64,000 nt of DNA from Leptospira sp. GIMC2001 (lineage in GTDB: Bacteria; Spirochaetota; Leptospiria; Leptospirales; Leptospiraceae), in assembly GCF_028462125.1 (NCBI RefSeq), contig NZ_CP115468.1, positions 186,001 to 250,000 of the forward strand, in the 5' to 3' direction. This document shows, piece by piece, positions 7,893 through 16,914 of this stretch; position 1 is the first letter of the stretch, and the number at the start of each line of letters is the position of its first letter. The notes under the pieces were generated by a model. That model did not search any database. It was not told the origin of the DNA and saw only the letters and a program-made list of their open reading frames with translations. Position numbers and translations under genes: made by a program.

Positions 7893-9008
7893 AATATTTA
7901 TTCTTCGAAAATCAACGAGTGTAGCGGTCTTCGGTTCTACTCGACCGTTTATGCATTGTAGATAGAAATTTGCAAATGCTTCAGGATCCATAAGAGTTCG
8001 AAATTCAAACCAATCTTTAGTACCTTGAAAAAATTCGTTCCAAGATATTGAGAATCTTTCTTGAAAATTGACCATTCCCCATTCTCTGCTTTTTTTTCTC
8101 ATTTGTTCTGGAGCAAAGAATAAAACTCCTGTTCCATTCCTAGGATTCAGATTTCGGTCATCCCATTGCAAAGCTCCCACTAGGCTTGTGTATTTTAGTT
8201 TTTCTATTAGGTGCTCTTGTAGCTGAGCTATAAAATTATGATTTCCAGCAAAATCTACAATTAAGCTATTTTCTGAACGGATCTCCGTTATTTCTTTATA
8301 TTCAAATATATGACTATAACAACCCAACTGATGGATAAAGTTCTTATTATTCTTCGATGTAAGTGCAATAATTTCGATTGGATGAAGATTAGTTTTATTG
8401 GTTTGAATGAGTTGAGTTAGAGCTAAGGCTGTTTTACTAGAAGCTCCCGTAATAATGATTTGATCGCTTCCAAAAAATCCATTCTCTCTAAGAAAATCTT
8501 CCAAGAGGAAAGCAGTGGAAAAAAGAGGACGGAAAGTAAGTTGGAAGTCTTCACTATTTGATTTGTAAAGGTAATCTGATCTTAGATTCGTATAATAGTT
8601 ATAAATTCCGCTAAGCTTAGATCTATGTGCTGCTGCATCGCTGAATCCAGTCTCTCTAACTTTTCCTGGTTCAACAACTAAATGTGAAGCGGTTGGATAA
8701 TATCCATAAAACCTCTCTCCAATCTTAATCTCAGTATTGTTCGATTCAATCACTGTGGCAAATCCCCAAGCTGGAATGATTCCGAATTCAGGCAGATTCA
8801 CAAGTGGAAAAAAGTTCCAATAACCAAAACTATCACCTAGATTAGCATAAGTTATATTATTGGCAGTAAAGGAAAGTTTCTCGATTTCTAACAAAACTTG
8901 ACCTTCGGAGATCGCTGCCTGAGATGAGATAGTTTCAGAAATAAATTTATATTCTTTAATATTTTTTTTATTCACTACGAATTGATTTACCTGAATGCCG
9001 ATAGCCAT
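7887..9008 (-). CDS. DUF2855 family protein (MDR-like)
   Basis: About 373 residues from the ATG at 9008, which has GGAG seven bases upstream; a TTG at 9059 extends the frame but lacks such a site. The family resembles medium-chain dehydrogenases that lack the zinc ligands: an N-terminal GroES-like part (LLEIEKLSFTANNITYA, IPAWGFATV) and a Rossmann-like part with a QIIITGASSKTA nucleotide-binding turn near residue 190 and SLIVDFAGN. The final region has AFANFYLQCINGRVEPKTA. No reaction is established for DUF2855; an oxidoreductase acting on a CoA or quinone-like substrate is only a guess. The gene is convergent with the TetR gene and divergent from glpD. Confidence 0.7.
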   Translation of the reverse strand: MAIGIQVNQFVVNKKNIKEYKFISETISSQAAISEGQVLLEIEKLSFTANNITYANLGDSFGYWNFFPLVNLPEFGIIPAWGFATVIESNNTEIKIGERFYGYYPTASHLVVEPGKVRETGFSDAAAHRSKLSGIYNYYTNLRSDYLYKSNSEDFQLTFRPLFSTAFLLEDFLRENGFFGSDQIIITGASSKTALALTQLIQTNKTNLHPIEIIALTSKNNKNFIHQLGCYSHIFEYKEITEIRSENSLIVDFAGNHNFIAQLQEHLIEKLKYTSLVGALQWDDRNLNPRNGTGVLFFAPEQMRKKSREWGMVNFQERFSISWNEFFQGTKDWFEFRTLMDPEAFANFYLQCINGRVEPKTATLVDFRRINIS

Positions 9009-9099
9009 TTGTTCACTCCAACCAGTTTTCAACCATAGAAAAACAAAAAGTTGAGTCAATGGATAAATTTTTGACCTTGCTAATAAAACAAATCATGTC

Positions 9100-10722
9100 A
9101 TGCTTGGAGTCGTGAAGAAATCCGAACAAAATGTATTTGATTCAGTTGTTATTGGAGGAGGCATTACAGGCTCTTGCATTCTCTGGGATGGAACCTTACG
9201 GGGACTCAAGATGCTACTGATCGAAAAGAATGATTACGCGTCCGGAACGAGTCAGGCTACATCCAAGTTGATTCATGGTGGACTTCGCTATCTAAAGAAT
9301 TTTGAATTCGGATTAGTGCGAGAATCTCTTTGCGAACGAAGGTCTCTTGGAATTATTAGTCCTCATGCTCTTCAAACAATGGGATTCGCTGTTCCAGTCT
9401 ACAATACTAAAGACAAATTAATGTTAAGTGCCGGACTATCTATCTATGATTTATTATCTTATGATAGAAATCAGGGGCTACACAGTGATCGAACTATACC
9501 AAAGCATAATTATCTTAATCGCTCAGATACTCTTTTAAAATTACCGCAGATACCAAGCAGTGGGCTACAAGGTTCATATTTATATTATGATTATGCAAAT
9601 ATAAATCCAGAAAGGCATACAACAGAATTTTTGTTTTCAGCAAGGAATCTAGGAGCGCAAATTCAAAATTATACGGAGCTTCAGGAAATAGAAAAATTAC
9701 CTGGTAAAGATGGATTTCGAGTTAAGCTTTATGATCGAATAAAAAATACTTATTCTACTGTTATAACGAAAACACTTGTGAACGCTGGAGGTCCCTGGGC
9801 TGATTTAATTGAAGGAAAATTAGGAATTCATCAAGATAAACATATTGTCCGTTCGAAAGGAATCCATATTGTTGTTCGCAAAATTGTAGGAGACAACACC
9901 GTTGTACTTAAGAAAAGAGATGGTTCTCATATCATGTTTATACCATGGCGTGGTAAAACAATTATAGGAACTACGGACACTGTGTACGAAGGTCATCCTG
10001 ATAGATTTTCGATTACAAAGCAAGAAATTCTAAACCTTCTTGATGAGGCAAACTTTGCTTATGGACTTACAGACTTACAGGAATCAGATGTTGATTTTTA
10101 TTATGGTGGTATGCGTCCGTTAGTTGAAGATTCTGGTGATTCAACTACTACCTATAATGCTTCCAGAAAATCAGAAATCATGGATCATTCTTTGGATGGA
10201 CATCCAGGCTTCTTTTCTGCAATGGGTGGCAAATATACAACTAGCCGTTCCGTTGCAGAGAAATTGGTTGACTATTTGGTTAATTTTTTACCAGGCAATT
10301 TCAAGGAGTGTGAGACTCAGACTAAACCATTGATGGGCGGAGAGTTCTCAGATTTTATTTCTCTATGCTATGATCTTGCAAAAAATTTTCCAAAAGCATC
10401 TGGAGAAAAAATCGAAACACTCGCTCATCGTTACGGAAGCCTTGCCTTTGATGTTTTAAAATCTTTGAAAAATTCCAATGATTTTTATTTACTTTCTGGC
10501 GGAGAGAAAATTTATTCTGAGGAAATAATTTATATTTCACAGAATGAAGATATAAAGTTCGCAACGGATTTCTTTTTTCGCAGGTCAGGTGCTGGCGTTC
10601 CTGGAAAACCAAGTGCTGATTCCTTGAATGGAATTTTTTCCATCCTATCTAAATCTCTTAAATGGAATCCGCAAAGAGCAAAGACTGAAATGAAGTCCGT
10701 TCTAGATCGATATAAGTTTTGA
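9100..10722 (+). CDS. glpD: glycerol-3-phosphate dehydrogenase (FAD)
   Basis: Oxidises glycerol 3-phosphate to dihydroxyacetone phosphate and passes electrons to quinone at the inner membrane. The 540 residues carry the FAD dinucleotide fold SVVIGGGITGS near residue 17, the family blocks NDYASGTSQATSKLIHGGLRYL and NAGGPWAD, the FIPWRGKTIIGTTDT segment, the GGMRPLV and GGKYTT blocks, and a C-terminal DAO_C domain with RRSGAGVPGKPS. Leptospires use glycerol and lipid breakdown products, so it links phospholipid and glycerol use to respiration. The ATG at 9100 has no strong ribosome site. No glpK or glpF lies alongside. Confidence 0.93.
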   Translation: MLGVVKKSEQNVFDSVVIGGGITGSCILWDGTLRGLKMLLIEKNDYASGTSQATSKLIHGGLRYLKNFEFGLVRESLCERRSLGIISPHALQTMGFAVPVYNTKDKLMLSAGLSIYDLLSYDRNQGLHSDRTIPKHNYLNRSDTLLKLPQIPSSGLQGSYLYYDYANINPERHTTEFLFSARNLGAQIQNYTELQEIEKLPGKDGFRVKLYDRIKNTYSTVITKTLVNAGGPWADLIEGKLGIHQDKHIVRSKGIHIVVRKIVGDNTVVLKKRDGSHIMFIPWRGKTIIGTTDTVYEGHPDRFSITKQEILNLLDEANFAYGLTDLQESDVDFYYGGMRPLVEDSGDSTTTYNASRKSEIMDHSLDGHPGFFSAMGGKYTTSRSVAEKLVDYLVNFLPGNFKECETQTKPLMGGEFSDFISLCYDLAKNFPKASGEKIETLAHRYGSLAFDVLKSLKNSNDFYLLSGGEKIYSEEIIYISQNEDIKFATDFFFRRSGAGVPGKPSADSLNGIFSILSKSLKWNPQRAKTEMKSVLDRYKF

Positions 10723-10905
10723 CGATCTATTTCTTCAAAAGCTTTCAAATCTTCAACAAATGAACTGAATTATTCCTGAATATCACTTGCAACAAATTAC
10801 AGTTAGATTAAGATAGTCTATACTGATGTTAGATCTTAAAAATTGAGAATTTAATCCAATAAAGCAATTCTCTTGAGTTAACCTCAGTCTATAGGGTAGA
10901 CAGCT

Positions 10906-11775
10906 ATGAATTTGATTCGCATTTTACTTATAAGTGCTATTTTTTTCCTTTTTGGGACTTGTAAAGAGGAAGAAGATGATTCAGACCTTCTTCTTGGGGC
11001 ATTGTTCGCTTTTCTCGGGACTGGGGAATCCAAAGTTTCGACTCCTGTATTTAAACCAGCTGCCGGCAATCAGACATCTCTTTCCAATATTGAGATATCA
11101 ACGACTACTCCGGATGCTACCATTCATTATACCTTGGATGGAAGCACGCCAACTTCAAGTTCGGATAAATATTCGTCTCCGATTAAAAATACTTGGATAC
11201 TAGCGGGAAAAACGATTCAAGCTATTGCCATTAAATCAGGATTAAATGACAGTGATACTCTAACTGGAGTTTTTAGCTATCCACCTCTTAAGACTGGATC
11301 CGGTGATATACCTGGATATACTAAAGTTTCTGGTGAGGATGCTGATTCGAAGTTAGGAATTGAAAGAGGGTATTCTGATAATGGAGATGGCACGGTAACG
11401 GACAAGGCTACTGGTTTGATCTGGCAAAAATGTACAAAAGGATCGAATTCATCGACTGATTGCACAGGTGTTACAACTGATGATAGATCGAACTTAGCGG
11501 GTGCAAGAAATTACTGTAGTAGTTTGAGTTTAGCATCAAAAACTTGGCGCCTACCAAGTAGGCAAGAACTGGAAACATTAGTTGATTATGGTCTGACAGC
11601 TAGTCCAGTAATTGATGGATCTGTATTTCCGGAAACTGTTGCCAATCCTTATTGGAGTTCAACCAATTATTTACAACAATCGACATCAGCCTGGCTTGTT
11701 TCTTTCAGTTTGGGAGATTTGACTGCCAGTGGCGCTGCCTTGAGTTACTATGTCCGCTGTGTTTCGACTCAGTAA
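10906..11775 (+). CDS. lipoprotein with chitobiase-like and DUF1566 (Lcl) domains
   Basis: 289 residues. The signal MNLIRILLISAIFFLFGTC ends in a lipobox Cys. Residues about 45-125 resemble the CHB_HEX_C_1 module found in surface proteins (TPVFKPAAGNQ, TPDATIHYTLDGSTPTSSS, IQAIAIKSGL). Residues about 155-289 are a DUF1566/Lcl C-terminal domain (DNGDGTVTDKATGLIWQKC, WRLPSRQELETLVDYG, YWSSTNY, YYVRCVSTQ), a C-type-lectin-like fold. A surface adhesive or binding role is likely from the fold; ligand unknown. A smaller DUF1566 protein follows 50 bases downstream, so the pair probably arose by duplication. Confidence 0.8.
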   Translation: MNLIRILLISAIFFLFGTCKEEEDDSDLLLGALFAFLGTGESKVSTPVFKPAAGNQTSLSNIEISTTTPDATIHYTLDGSTPTSSSDKYSSPIKNTWILAGKTIQAIAIKSGLNDSDTLTGVFSYPPLKTGSGDIPGYTKVSGEDADSKLGIERGYSDNGDGTVTDKATGLIWQKCTKGSNSSTDCTGVTTDDRSNLAGARNYCSSLSLASKTWRLPSRQELETLVDYGLTASPVIDGSVFPETVANPYWSSTNYLQQSTSAWLVSFSLGDLTASGAALSYYVRCVSTQ

Positions 11776-11825
11776 ATTTGAAAACAAGCCTGGTCATATT
11801 TTGGAAAATTAAATAACTAGAAACA

Positions 11826-12302
11826 ATGTTAGGAGCTTACAAATTGTTAATCAATAAATTATCGATCTTTATATCACTTTCCATTTTCCTTTATGCAACG
11901 CAAATTGCTTCGGCTCCTTATATCGATAATGGAGATGGAACAGTTAAGGATGTTGCAACCGGACTTACCTGGCGAAGCTGTACTAACGGATTGAGTGGCA
12001 ACAATTGTGGAACAGGATCATTGACTACTTATACATGGGAAAATGCCATATCTGCCTGCAGCTCACCCTGGCGATTGCCATCAATCAATGAACTAAAAAC
12101 GATAGTCGATACAGCTAAAACATCAAATCCAACTATCGAATCCACTGTATTTCCAGGAACTATTACAGGGAGTCCGTATTGGAGTTCAACCACCTATGCA
12201 ATCAATACCACAATTGCTTGGTACATACTTTTTAATACCGGTTCTGTAAGTTATAATGCTAAGACGAATAGTTATGTCGTTCGATGTGTTACAGGCCCAT
12301 AG
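11826..12302 (+). CDS. secreted DUF1566 (Lcl-type) single-domain protein
   Basis: 158 residues with an N-terminal signal (hydrophobic run then QIASA) and no lipobox Cys, so it is probably exported rather than lipidated. The remainder is one DUF1566 domain: DNGDGTVKDVATGLTWRSC, SPWRLPSINELKTIVD, YWSSTTYA and SYVVRCVTG, in the same order as the C-terminal half of the preceding lipoprotein. Four Cys residues in the mature part could form disulfides. It probably shares transcription with the gene upstream. Function is unknown beyond the lectin-like fold of the family. Confidence 0.75.
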   Translation: MLGAYKLLINKLSIFISLSIFLYATQIASAPYIDNGDGTVKDVATGLTWRSCTNGLSGNNCGTGSLTTYTWENAISACSSPWRLPSINELKTIVDTAKTSNPTIESTVFPGTITGSPYWSSTTYAINTTIAWYILFNTGSVSYNAKTNSYVVRCVTGP

Positions 12303-12353
12303 AGATATTAAATATACATGAATAACAGCTGGATTTTCATTACCTTCCTAATT

Positions 12354-12560
12354 TTAGGATGAAGATACCAATTCCACTAAAATATTATTGCTTCCAATAA
12401 ATTTAGGATCCGTCCATAGATTGCGTTCTGTATCAAATGATTGATTGTATTTGAGCCAATTCCTTAGATCTTCTGGGAAAAATCCATAAAGCAGTGTCAA
12501 AAATGGTGTAAAAAAATCCTTTCCTACGCGCTTATTTATAGTTTTCCTGTAAAAAAACAT
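12354..12560 (-). CDS. hypothetical small protein, doubtful
   Basis: A 68-codon frame with an ATG at 12560 in the gap between the DUF1566 gene and the hydroxyacyl-CoA dehydrogenase. The product is aromatic-rich (GFFPEDLRNWLKYNQ) with no recognised domain, no signal and no clear ribosome site. It lies divergent from the dehydrogenase gene with only 20 bases between the starts, which leaves little room for promoters. It may be a real small gene, a remnant of a longer one, or chance. Confidence 0.3.
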   Translation of the reverse strand: MFFYRKTINKRVGKDFFTPFLTLLYGFFPEDLRNWLKYNQSFDTERNLWTDPKFIGSNNILVELVSSS

Positions 12561-12580
12561 AAATTCATGGAAGCGTTTTA

Positions 12581-13891
12581 ATGAGAGATATAAAAACCGT
12601 AACCATACTCGGCGCCAATGGTGCTATGGGTGCAGGAAGCGCGGGAGTGATAGCCGCATTCGGAAATGCTAAAGTCTACATGCTCGCAAGAGATTTAGAA
12701 AAAGCGAAAGATGGAGTTGAAAAAGCGTACAATTCTGTGAAAGCAGAAGTGATTCGCAAGAATTTGATTCCAGGAACCTACGAAAATGACCTCGAAAGAT
12801 GTGTCTCTGAGTCAGATTGGGTATTTGAATTAGTAGCTGAAAGCTATGAAGTAAAAGAGCCAATCAATGCTCGTATAGCAAAGTCAAGGCGACCTGGAAC
12901 GATTGTTTCCACTGTATCGTCTGGTCTTTCTATCGCAAGACTCGCTAAGGCATATGATGCAGATGGACAGAAGCATTATTACGGGACTCACTTTTTCAAC
13001 CCTCCGTACAAAATGATTCTTTGTGAATTAGTAACTCATCCTGGAAACGATAAGAAATTGACTGCTGAACTTGGTGACTATCTGAGCAATAAACTTGGAC
13101 GCGCTGTAGTTTATACAAATGACACTCCAGCTTTCGCTGGTAACCGTGTTGGTTTTCAATTGATGAACGAAGTTGCGATTCTTGCTGAGAAGTATGCCGA
13201 TAAAGGTGGGATTGCTCTCATGGATGAAATCATGAGTGGTTACACAGGTCGCGCAATGGGTCCTCTAGCTACAGTTGATTTCGTGGGATTGGATGTTCAT
13301 AAAGCAATCGTTGATAACATCTATGACAATACTAAAGATGAAGCGCATGCTACTTTTAAACTACCTGCTTATATGCAGAAGTTGATTGATGAAGGCAAGC
13401 TAGGTATGAAATCTAAAGGTGGTCTAACGAAGATCACTAAGACTGCTGATGGCAAGAAAGAAAAGTTTGTGTATAATATCAAAACAGGAGCGTACGATCC
13501 GTATCCTAAATTTGATATTCCATTCATTCCTAAAGCAAAGAAACTAATTCAAGAATCTGACTACGTTGGAGCCATGAATGTTGTTAAGGAAGCAAAAGGT
13601 CTCGAAGCGGATTTGGCAAGATATTTCATCGCAAGATACATTAGTTATTCTTTGTCTATCGTGGGTGAGGTAGTGGATTCCAAAGAGATGGTTGATATGG
13701 CTATGGGCTTTGGATTCAATTGGGTTCCAGCTTCTGCGTTCGTAGATTTTCTTGGTGGACCAAAAGAAACTATTGCATTGATGACAAAGAGTAAAGTTCC
13801 AGTGCCTGCAATTTTGACTAAAGCAAAACCTGGCAAAAAGTTTTATGAATTGGGCGATATCCTAGACGCCCGTTCCCTATTTAAGGGTTAA
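12581..13891 (+). CDS. 3-hydroxyacyl-CoA dehydrogenase
   Basis: Oxidises L-3-hydroxyacyl-CoA to 3-ketoacyl-CoA with NAD in beta-oxidation. The Rossmann motif [11 protein letters not shown] is at residues about 9-19. [20 protein letters not shown], the active-site GTHFFNPPY (His of the His-Glu pair) and [14 protein letters not shown] are typical of the family. At 436 residues it is longer than the single-function enzyme of about 285 and includes a second C-terminal helical domain, but it lacks an enoyl-CoA hydratase domain. The thiolase gene follows after 12 bases with an AGGAG site, so the two catalyse consecutive steps from one mRNA. Confidence 0.9.
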   Translation: MRDIKTVTILGANGAMGAGSAGVIAAFGNAKVYMLARDLEKAKDGVEKAYNSVKAEVIRKNLIPGTYENDLERCVSESDWVFELVAESYEVKEPINARIAKSRRPGTIVSTVSSGLSIARLAKAYDADGQKHYYGTHFFNPPYKMILCELVTHPGNDKKLTAELGDYLSNKLGRAVVYTNDTPAFAGNRVGFQLMNEVAILAEKYADKGGIALMDEIMSGYTGRAMGPLATVDFVGLDVHKAIVDNIYDNTKDEAHATFKLPAYMQKLIDEGKLGMKSKGGLTKITKTADGKKEKFVYNIKTGAYDPYPKFDIPFIPKAKKLIQESDYVGAMNVVKEAKGLEADLARYFIARYISYSLSIVGEVVDSKEMVDMAMGFGFNWVPASAFVDFLGGPKETIALMTKSKVPVPAILTKAKPGKKFYELGDILDARSLFKG

Positions 13892-13903
13892 GAGGAGCAG
13901 ACT

Positions 13904-15169
13904 ATGAGTGATAAAGTATATGTGTTAGGTGGCGAGCAGACCGATTTCCAGAGAAATTGGTCCAAAGAAGGCAAAACTTTCATGTCTATGATGAGAGAAG
14001 TTATGACAGATGCTCTTACCAAAGTTGGAATCGAGCCATCTGAGATCAAGAAGCTGAATAAAGAAAACCGAATCGGTGTTTTTGTTGGTAACTTTGATGC
14101 AGAACAATATGCAAACCAAGGCCATTTGGGTGCATTTCTTACTGAAGTAGATCCAGCTTTCTACGGAGTGCCAGGCGCCAGATATGAAGCAGCTTGTGCT
14201 TCTGGTTCTGTTGCAATAGATGCAGCTTCAACTCATATTCGAGCAAAAGATTACGATGTTGCAATCGTTCTCGGTATCGAAGTGATGAAAACAGTTAGTT
14301 CTGCAATAGGCGGTGACTTTCTTGGAACTGCAGCATACTATGAGCGCGAAGCAAAAGGAGTTCAATTTCCTTTTCCTAAACTTTTTGGAAAGCTTGCTGA
14401 TGTAATCTTGGAAAGATATAAGCTTAAAGAAGCTGTTTTCATGGATGCACTCGCTGAAATATCAAGAATTAACTATGATAATGCGAAGAGAAATCCAAAA
14501 GCTCAGACAAGAACTTGGTTCATGAATAAAGAGCATGCAATGAATCGTGGAACTGATACAAATATGGCTGTCGGTGGCAGACTTTGTATTACAGATTGTT
14601 CGCAAGTTACCGATGGTGCGGCAGTTGTTGTATTAGCTTCTAAGAAATATACAGACGAATATGCAAAGAAAAGAGGCAAGAAAGTATCCGACATTCCTCG
14701 CATTAAAGGATGGGGACATCGCGTTGCTCCAATTACTTTTGAAGCAAAAGTTGCAGAGTCAGTAGGAGATAAATATATCCTACCTTGGACTAGACAAACT
14801 GTGAAGGATGCTTATTCAAGAGCTGAAATGGGTGTGAAAGATATTGATGTTTTTGAAACACATGATTGTTTTACTTCCAGTGAATATGCTGCTATTTCTG
14901 CATTTGGAATTTCTGATCCAGGTAAAGAGCATATTGCGATTCAAGAAGGTGTTATTGACTTTAAAGGTAAGAAGCCAATCAATCCAAGTGGTGGTCTGAT
15001 CGGTGTTGGACATCCAGTTGGTGCATCTGGAGCAAGGATGATGTTAGATCTTTATAAGCAAGTAACAGGGACTGCAGGTGATTATCAAGTTTCTAAGGCT
15101 AAAAATGGTCTTATGTTAAACATTGGTGGATCTGCAACTACGAATATGGTGTTCATAGTCGGTAAATAA
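13904..15169 (+). CDS. thiolase / acetyl-CoA acetyltransferase family
   Basis: 421 residues of the thiolase superfamily. The nucleophile Cys is in [13 protein letters not shown] near residue 99. The C-terminal blocks are [29 protein letters not shown] (catalytic His) and [12 protein letters not shown]. The HDCFTSSE form, in place of NEAFA, is closer to the SCP2-type and acetyl-CoA acetyltransferase subfamily than to FadA, so substrate range is uncertain. It probably cleaves the ketoacyl-CoA made by the upstream dehydrogenase. AGGAG sits before the ATG. A stem-loop with a T-run follows at 15184. Confidence 0.9.
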   Translation: MSDKVYVLGGEQTDFQRNWSKEGKTFMSMMREVMTDALTKVGIEPSEIKKLNKENRIGVFVGNFDAEQYANQGHLGAFLTEVDPAFYGVPGARYEAACASGSVAIDAASTHIRAKDYDVAIVLGIEVMKTVSSAIGGDFLGTAAYYEREAKGVQFPFPKLFGKLADVILERYKLKEAVFMDALAEISRINYDNAKRNPKAQTRTWFMNKEHAMNRGTDTNMAVGGRLCITDCSQVTDGAAVVVLASKKYTDEYAKKRGKKVSDIPRIKGWGHRVAPITFEAKVAESVGDKYILPWTRQTVKDAYSRAEMGVKDIDVFETHDCFTSSEYAAISAFGISDPGKEHIAIQEGVIDFKGKKPINPSGGLIGVGHPVGASGARMMLDLYKQVTGTAGDYQVSKAKNGLMLNIGGSATTNMVFIVGK

Positions 15170-15183
15170 TTATTTGATTTGAT

Positions 15184-15231
15184 GAGCAGTCGAGGTGATA
15201 ATCTTTTAATGATTGACTCGATTGCTCTTTT
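15184..15231 (+). terminator. terminator of the dehydrogenase-thiolase operon
   Basis: GAGCAGTCGAG (15184-15194) pairs with CTCGATTGCTC (15217-15227) over 11 positions, one of them G-U, around a 22-base loop, and TTTT follows. It lies 14 bases after the thiolase stop. Confidence 0.6.
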
Positions 15232-15387
15232 CATATATTGATAAACAAGCATGTAAATAGATAGTCCGCTAGATTATTAGCTACTCTATCAATCAGATAT
15301 TGAGAATTTATCTGTTCGTTGGAATTTTAACTATCGAATCTCTCTGTTTACGTTTTATATCAATTGAGAACTAAGGAAGGAATTGGA

Positions 15388-15828
15388 ATGAGTTTAAAAT
15401 CATCAAACGACTGGAACCACTATCTGCTCAGATTTCTTTTAGCTTTCGCTTTCTGGGAAGTTTTAGCTTTCCCACTTCGTTTGCTTTTCTTTTCTAAATT
15501 CTATCACGATCCATCCCTTTCCCGAATATTCATATCCATTTCGGATGTTTATTGGCTTGGTCCAATACTTGCAGATTTTATTGGAATCTTTGCACTAGGA
15601 GCTGCCTATTTCTTAGGTCGTAGTGGTTTTCCCAACGGATTGGTTGGTGGATTATTATTTGGATTCACTTTTTCTGTCGCTGCCTATTTTGCACCAACGC
15701 TACTTTTAACCAGTGTAACAAATATTGCACCAAATAATCTTTGGTGGGTTTGGGTATCTTTTTTGTCACTCCAAGCGATCACGGTATCAATTGTTTATTC
15801 AATTAGTTTCGATGATAATGAGGACTAA
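15388..15828 (+). CDS. small integral membrane protein, unknown function
   Basis: 146 residues from the ATG at 15388, which has AAGGAAGG 7 bases upstream; a TTG at 15364 only adds eight residues. Four hydrophobic segments are visible, roughly residues 10-33, 48-72, 80-105 and 112-135. Aromatic and Gly-rich segments (FLGRSGFPNGLVGGLLFGF) suggest a compact four-helix membrane protein. No known domain was recognised. It stands alone between two terminators, so it is probably transcribed from its own promoter in the 218-base gap upstream. Confidence 0.6.
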   Translation: MSLKSSNDWNHYLLRFLLAFAFWEVLAFPLRLLFFSKFYHDPSLSRIFISISDVYWLGPILADFIGIFALGAAYFLGRSGFPNGLVGGLLFGFTFSVAAYFAPTLLLTSVTNIAPNNLWWVWVSFLSLQAITVSIVYSISFDDNED

Positions 15829-15897
15829 GTTAGGCATTCTCTTCTAAATAAAAATTTGATGTGAATTACTTTTATTTCTGGATAAAGAGAGCTATAT

Positions 15898-15936
15898 AAA
15901 AAAAAAGCCACGGACTTAAGTCCCGGGCTTTTTTTT
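15898..15936. terminator. bidirectional intrinsic terminator
   Basis: An A-run, a stem of two 12-base arms (15906-15917 and 15918-15929) with two mismatches, and a T-run of eight. The inner core is the perfect palindrome GGACTTAAGTCC. The A-run on one side and T-run on the other allow it to work on both strands. It closes the small membrane protein gene. Confidence 0.85.
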
Positions 15937-16025
15937 AATTCAACCCCATTACTCTACCAACCCCACAATCCAAATCAAGTTTTTTATCAAAACAAAAGTT
16001 CGGGATCACGACATAAATCACAGGT

Positions 16026-16039
16026 AGCATAATTATGCT
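16026..16039. promoter_or_regulatory. perfect palindrome upstream of ABC exporter operon
   Basis: AGCATAATTATGCT is a perfect 14-base palindrome about 160 bases before the ATPase gene and about 36 bases before a possible -35 (TTGATA, 16075-16080; CATTAT, 16098-16103). It is a candidate regulator site. The rest of the 369-base gap between 15829 and 16197 holds only the terminator at 15898. Confidence 0.3.
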
Positions 16040-16197
16040 TGGATTTTTGCAGAGTTCATCTATAACAAATTCACTTGATACAAAAAAGCAATAGGTTCAT
16101 TATATTAATAGATTGAATAAGTCTTGAGAATATTCAAATTGGACTGGAGTTCTTATCACGTAGAAAACGAATCATTTAGTGTAATTAGTTAATTAGA

Positions 16198-16914
16198 ATG
16201 AAACTAAAAAAGGAAATAATATTTTGTACATCTGATCTTGAGAAAGTCTATCAGATGGGTGAGGTACAAGTCCGTGCTTTAAATTCAATCAATTTGGAAA
16301 TTCACAAATCTGAATTTGTTGTGCTTCTTGGGCCTTCCGGCAGTGGCAAGTCAACACTTTTGAATATTCTGGGCGGATTGGATACCCCGAGCTCTGGAGA
16401 TGTTGTATTCAATAATCAAAAACTTTCTAAAGCAAGTGAAGAGGAGCTAACAGCATTTAGACGATTGAATGTTGGTTTTGTCTTTCAATTCTATAATCTG
16501 ATCCCAAGTCTTACTTCTAGAGAAAATATTTTACTCGTCACCGAGTTGACTTCGAAATCGATGAATCCAGACGATGCGCTAAGTATGGTTGGGCTGTATG
16601 AGAGAAGAGAACATTTTCCTTCTCAGCTTTCTGGTGGAGAACAACAAAGGGTTGCGATTGCACGAGCTATTGCAAAAAAGCCTGAAATTTTGCTCTGTGA
16701 TGAACCAACTGGTGCGCTTGATATCAAAACCGGACGAATTGTACTTGAAGCAATTGCAAAGGTTAACAAAGAATTGGGAACGACAACTATCATCATCACA
16801 CACAATGAGTCTATTGCTCAGATTGCCGATCGTGTAATCACAATGCGGGATGGAGAGATTACTTCGGATACAATCAATAAGGCAAAAAAGAGCACAGCGG
16901 AAATAAGCTGGTGA
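16198..16914 (+). CDS. ABC transporter ATP-binding protein (LolD/MacB-type)
   Basis: Energises the exporter encoded by the next two genes. 238 residues with Walker [10 protein letters not shown] near residue 46, the Q-loop [11 protein letters not shown], signature [14 protein letters not shown], Walker [13 protein letters not shown] and switch His in IIITHNESI. The sequence class ([18 protein letters not shown] at the start, GALD after Walker B) is that of the FtsX-partner family that includes LolD and MacB, which move lipoproteins, peptides or drugs using force across the membrane. The stop overlaps the permease start by four bases. Confidence 0.92.
   Translation: MKLKKEIIFCTSDLEKVYQMGEVQVRALNSINLEIHKSEFVVLLGPSGSGKSTLLNILGGLDTPSSGDVVFNNQKLSKASEEELTAFRRLNVGFVFQFYNLIPSLTSRENILLVTELTSKSMNPDDALSMVGLYERREHFPSQLSGGEQQRVAIARAIAKKPEILLCDEPTGALDIKTGRIVLEAIAKVNKELGTTTIIITHNESIAQIADRVITMRDGEITSDTINKAKKSTAEISW

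Noticed and set aside
10355..10748. Minus-strand frames inside glpD
   Set aside because: They are shadows of a well-conserved gene and have no recognisable product.
10887..10901. GTCTA/TAGAC inverted repeat just before the 10906 gene
   Set aside because: Arms of five bases with a five-base spacer are short enough to arise by chance, and it would cover the ribosome site.
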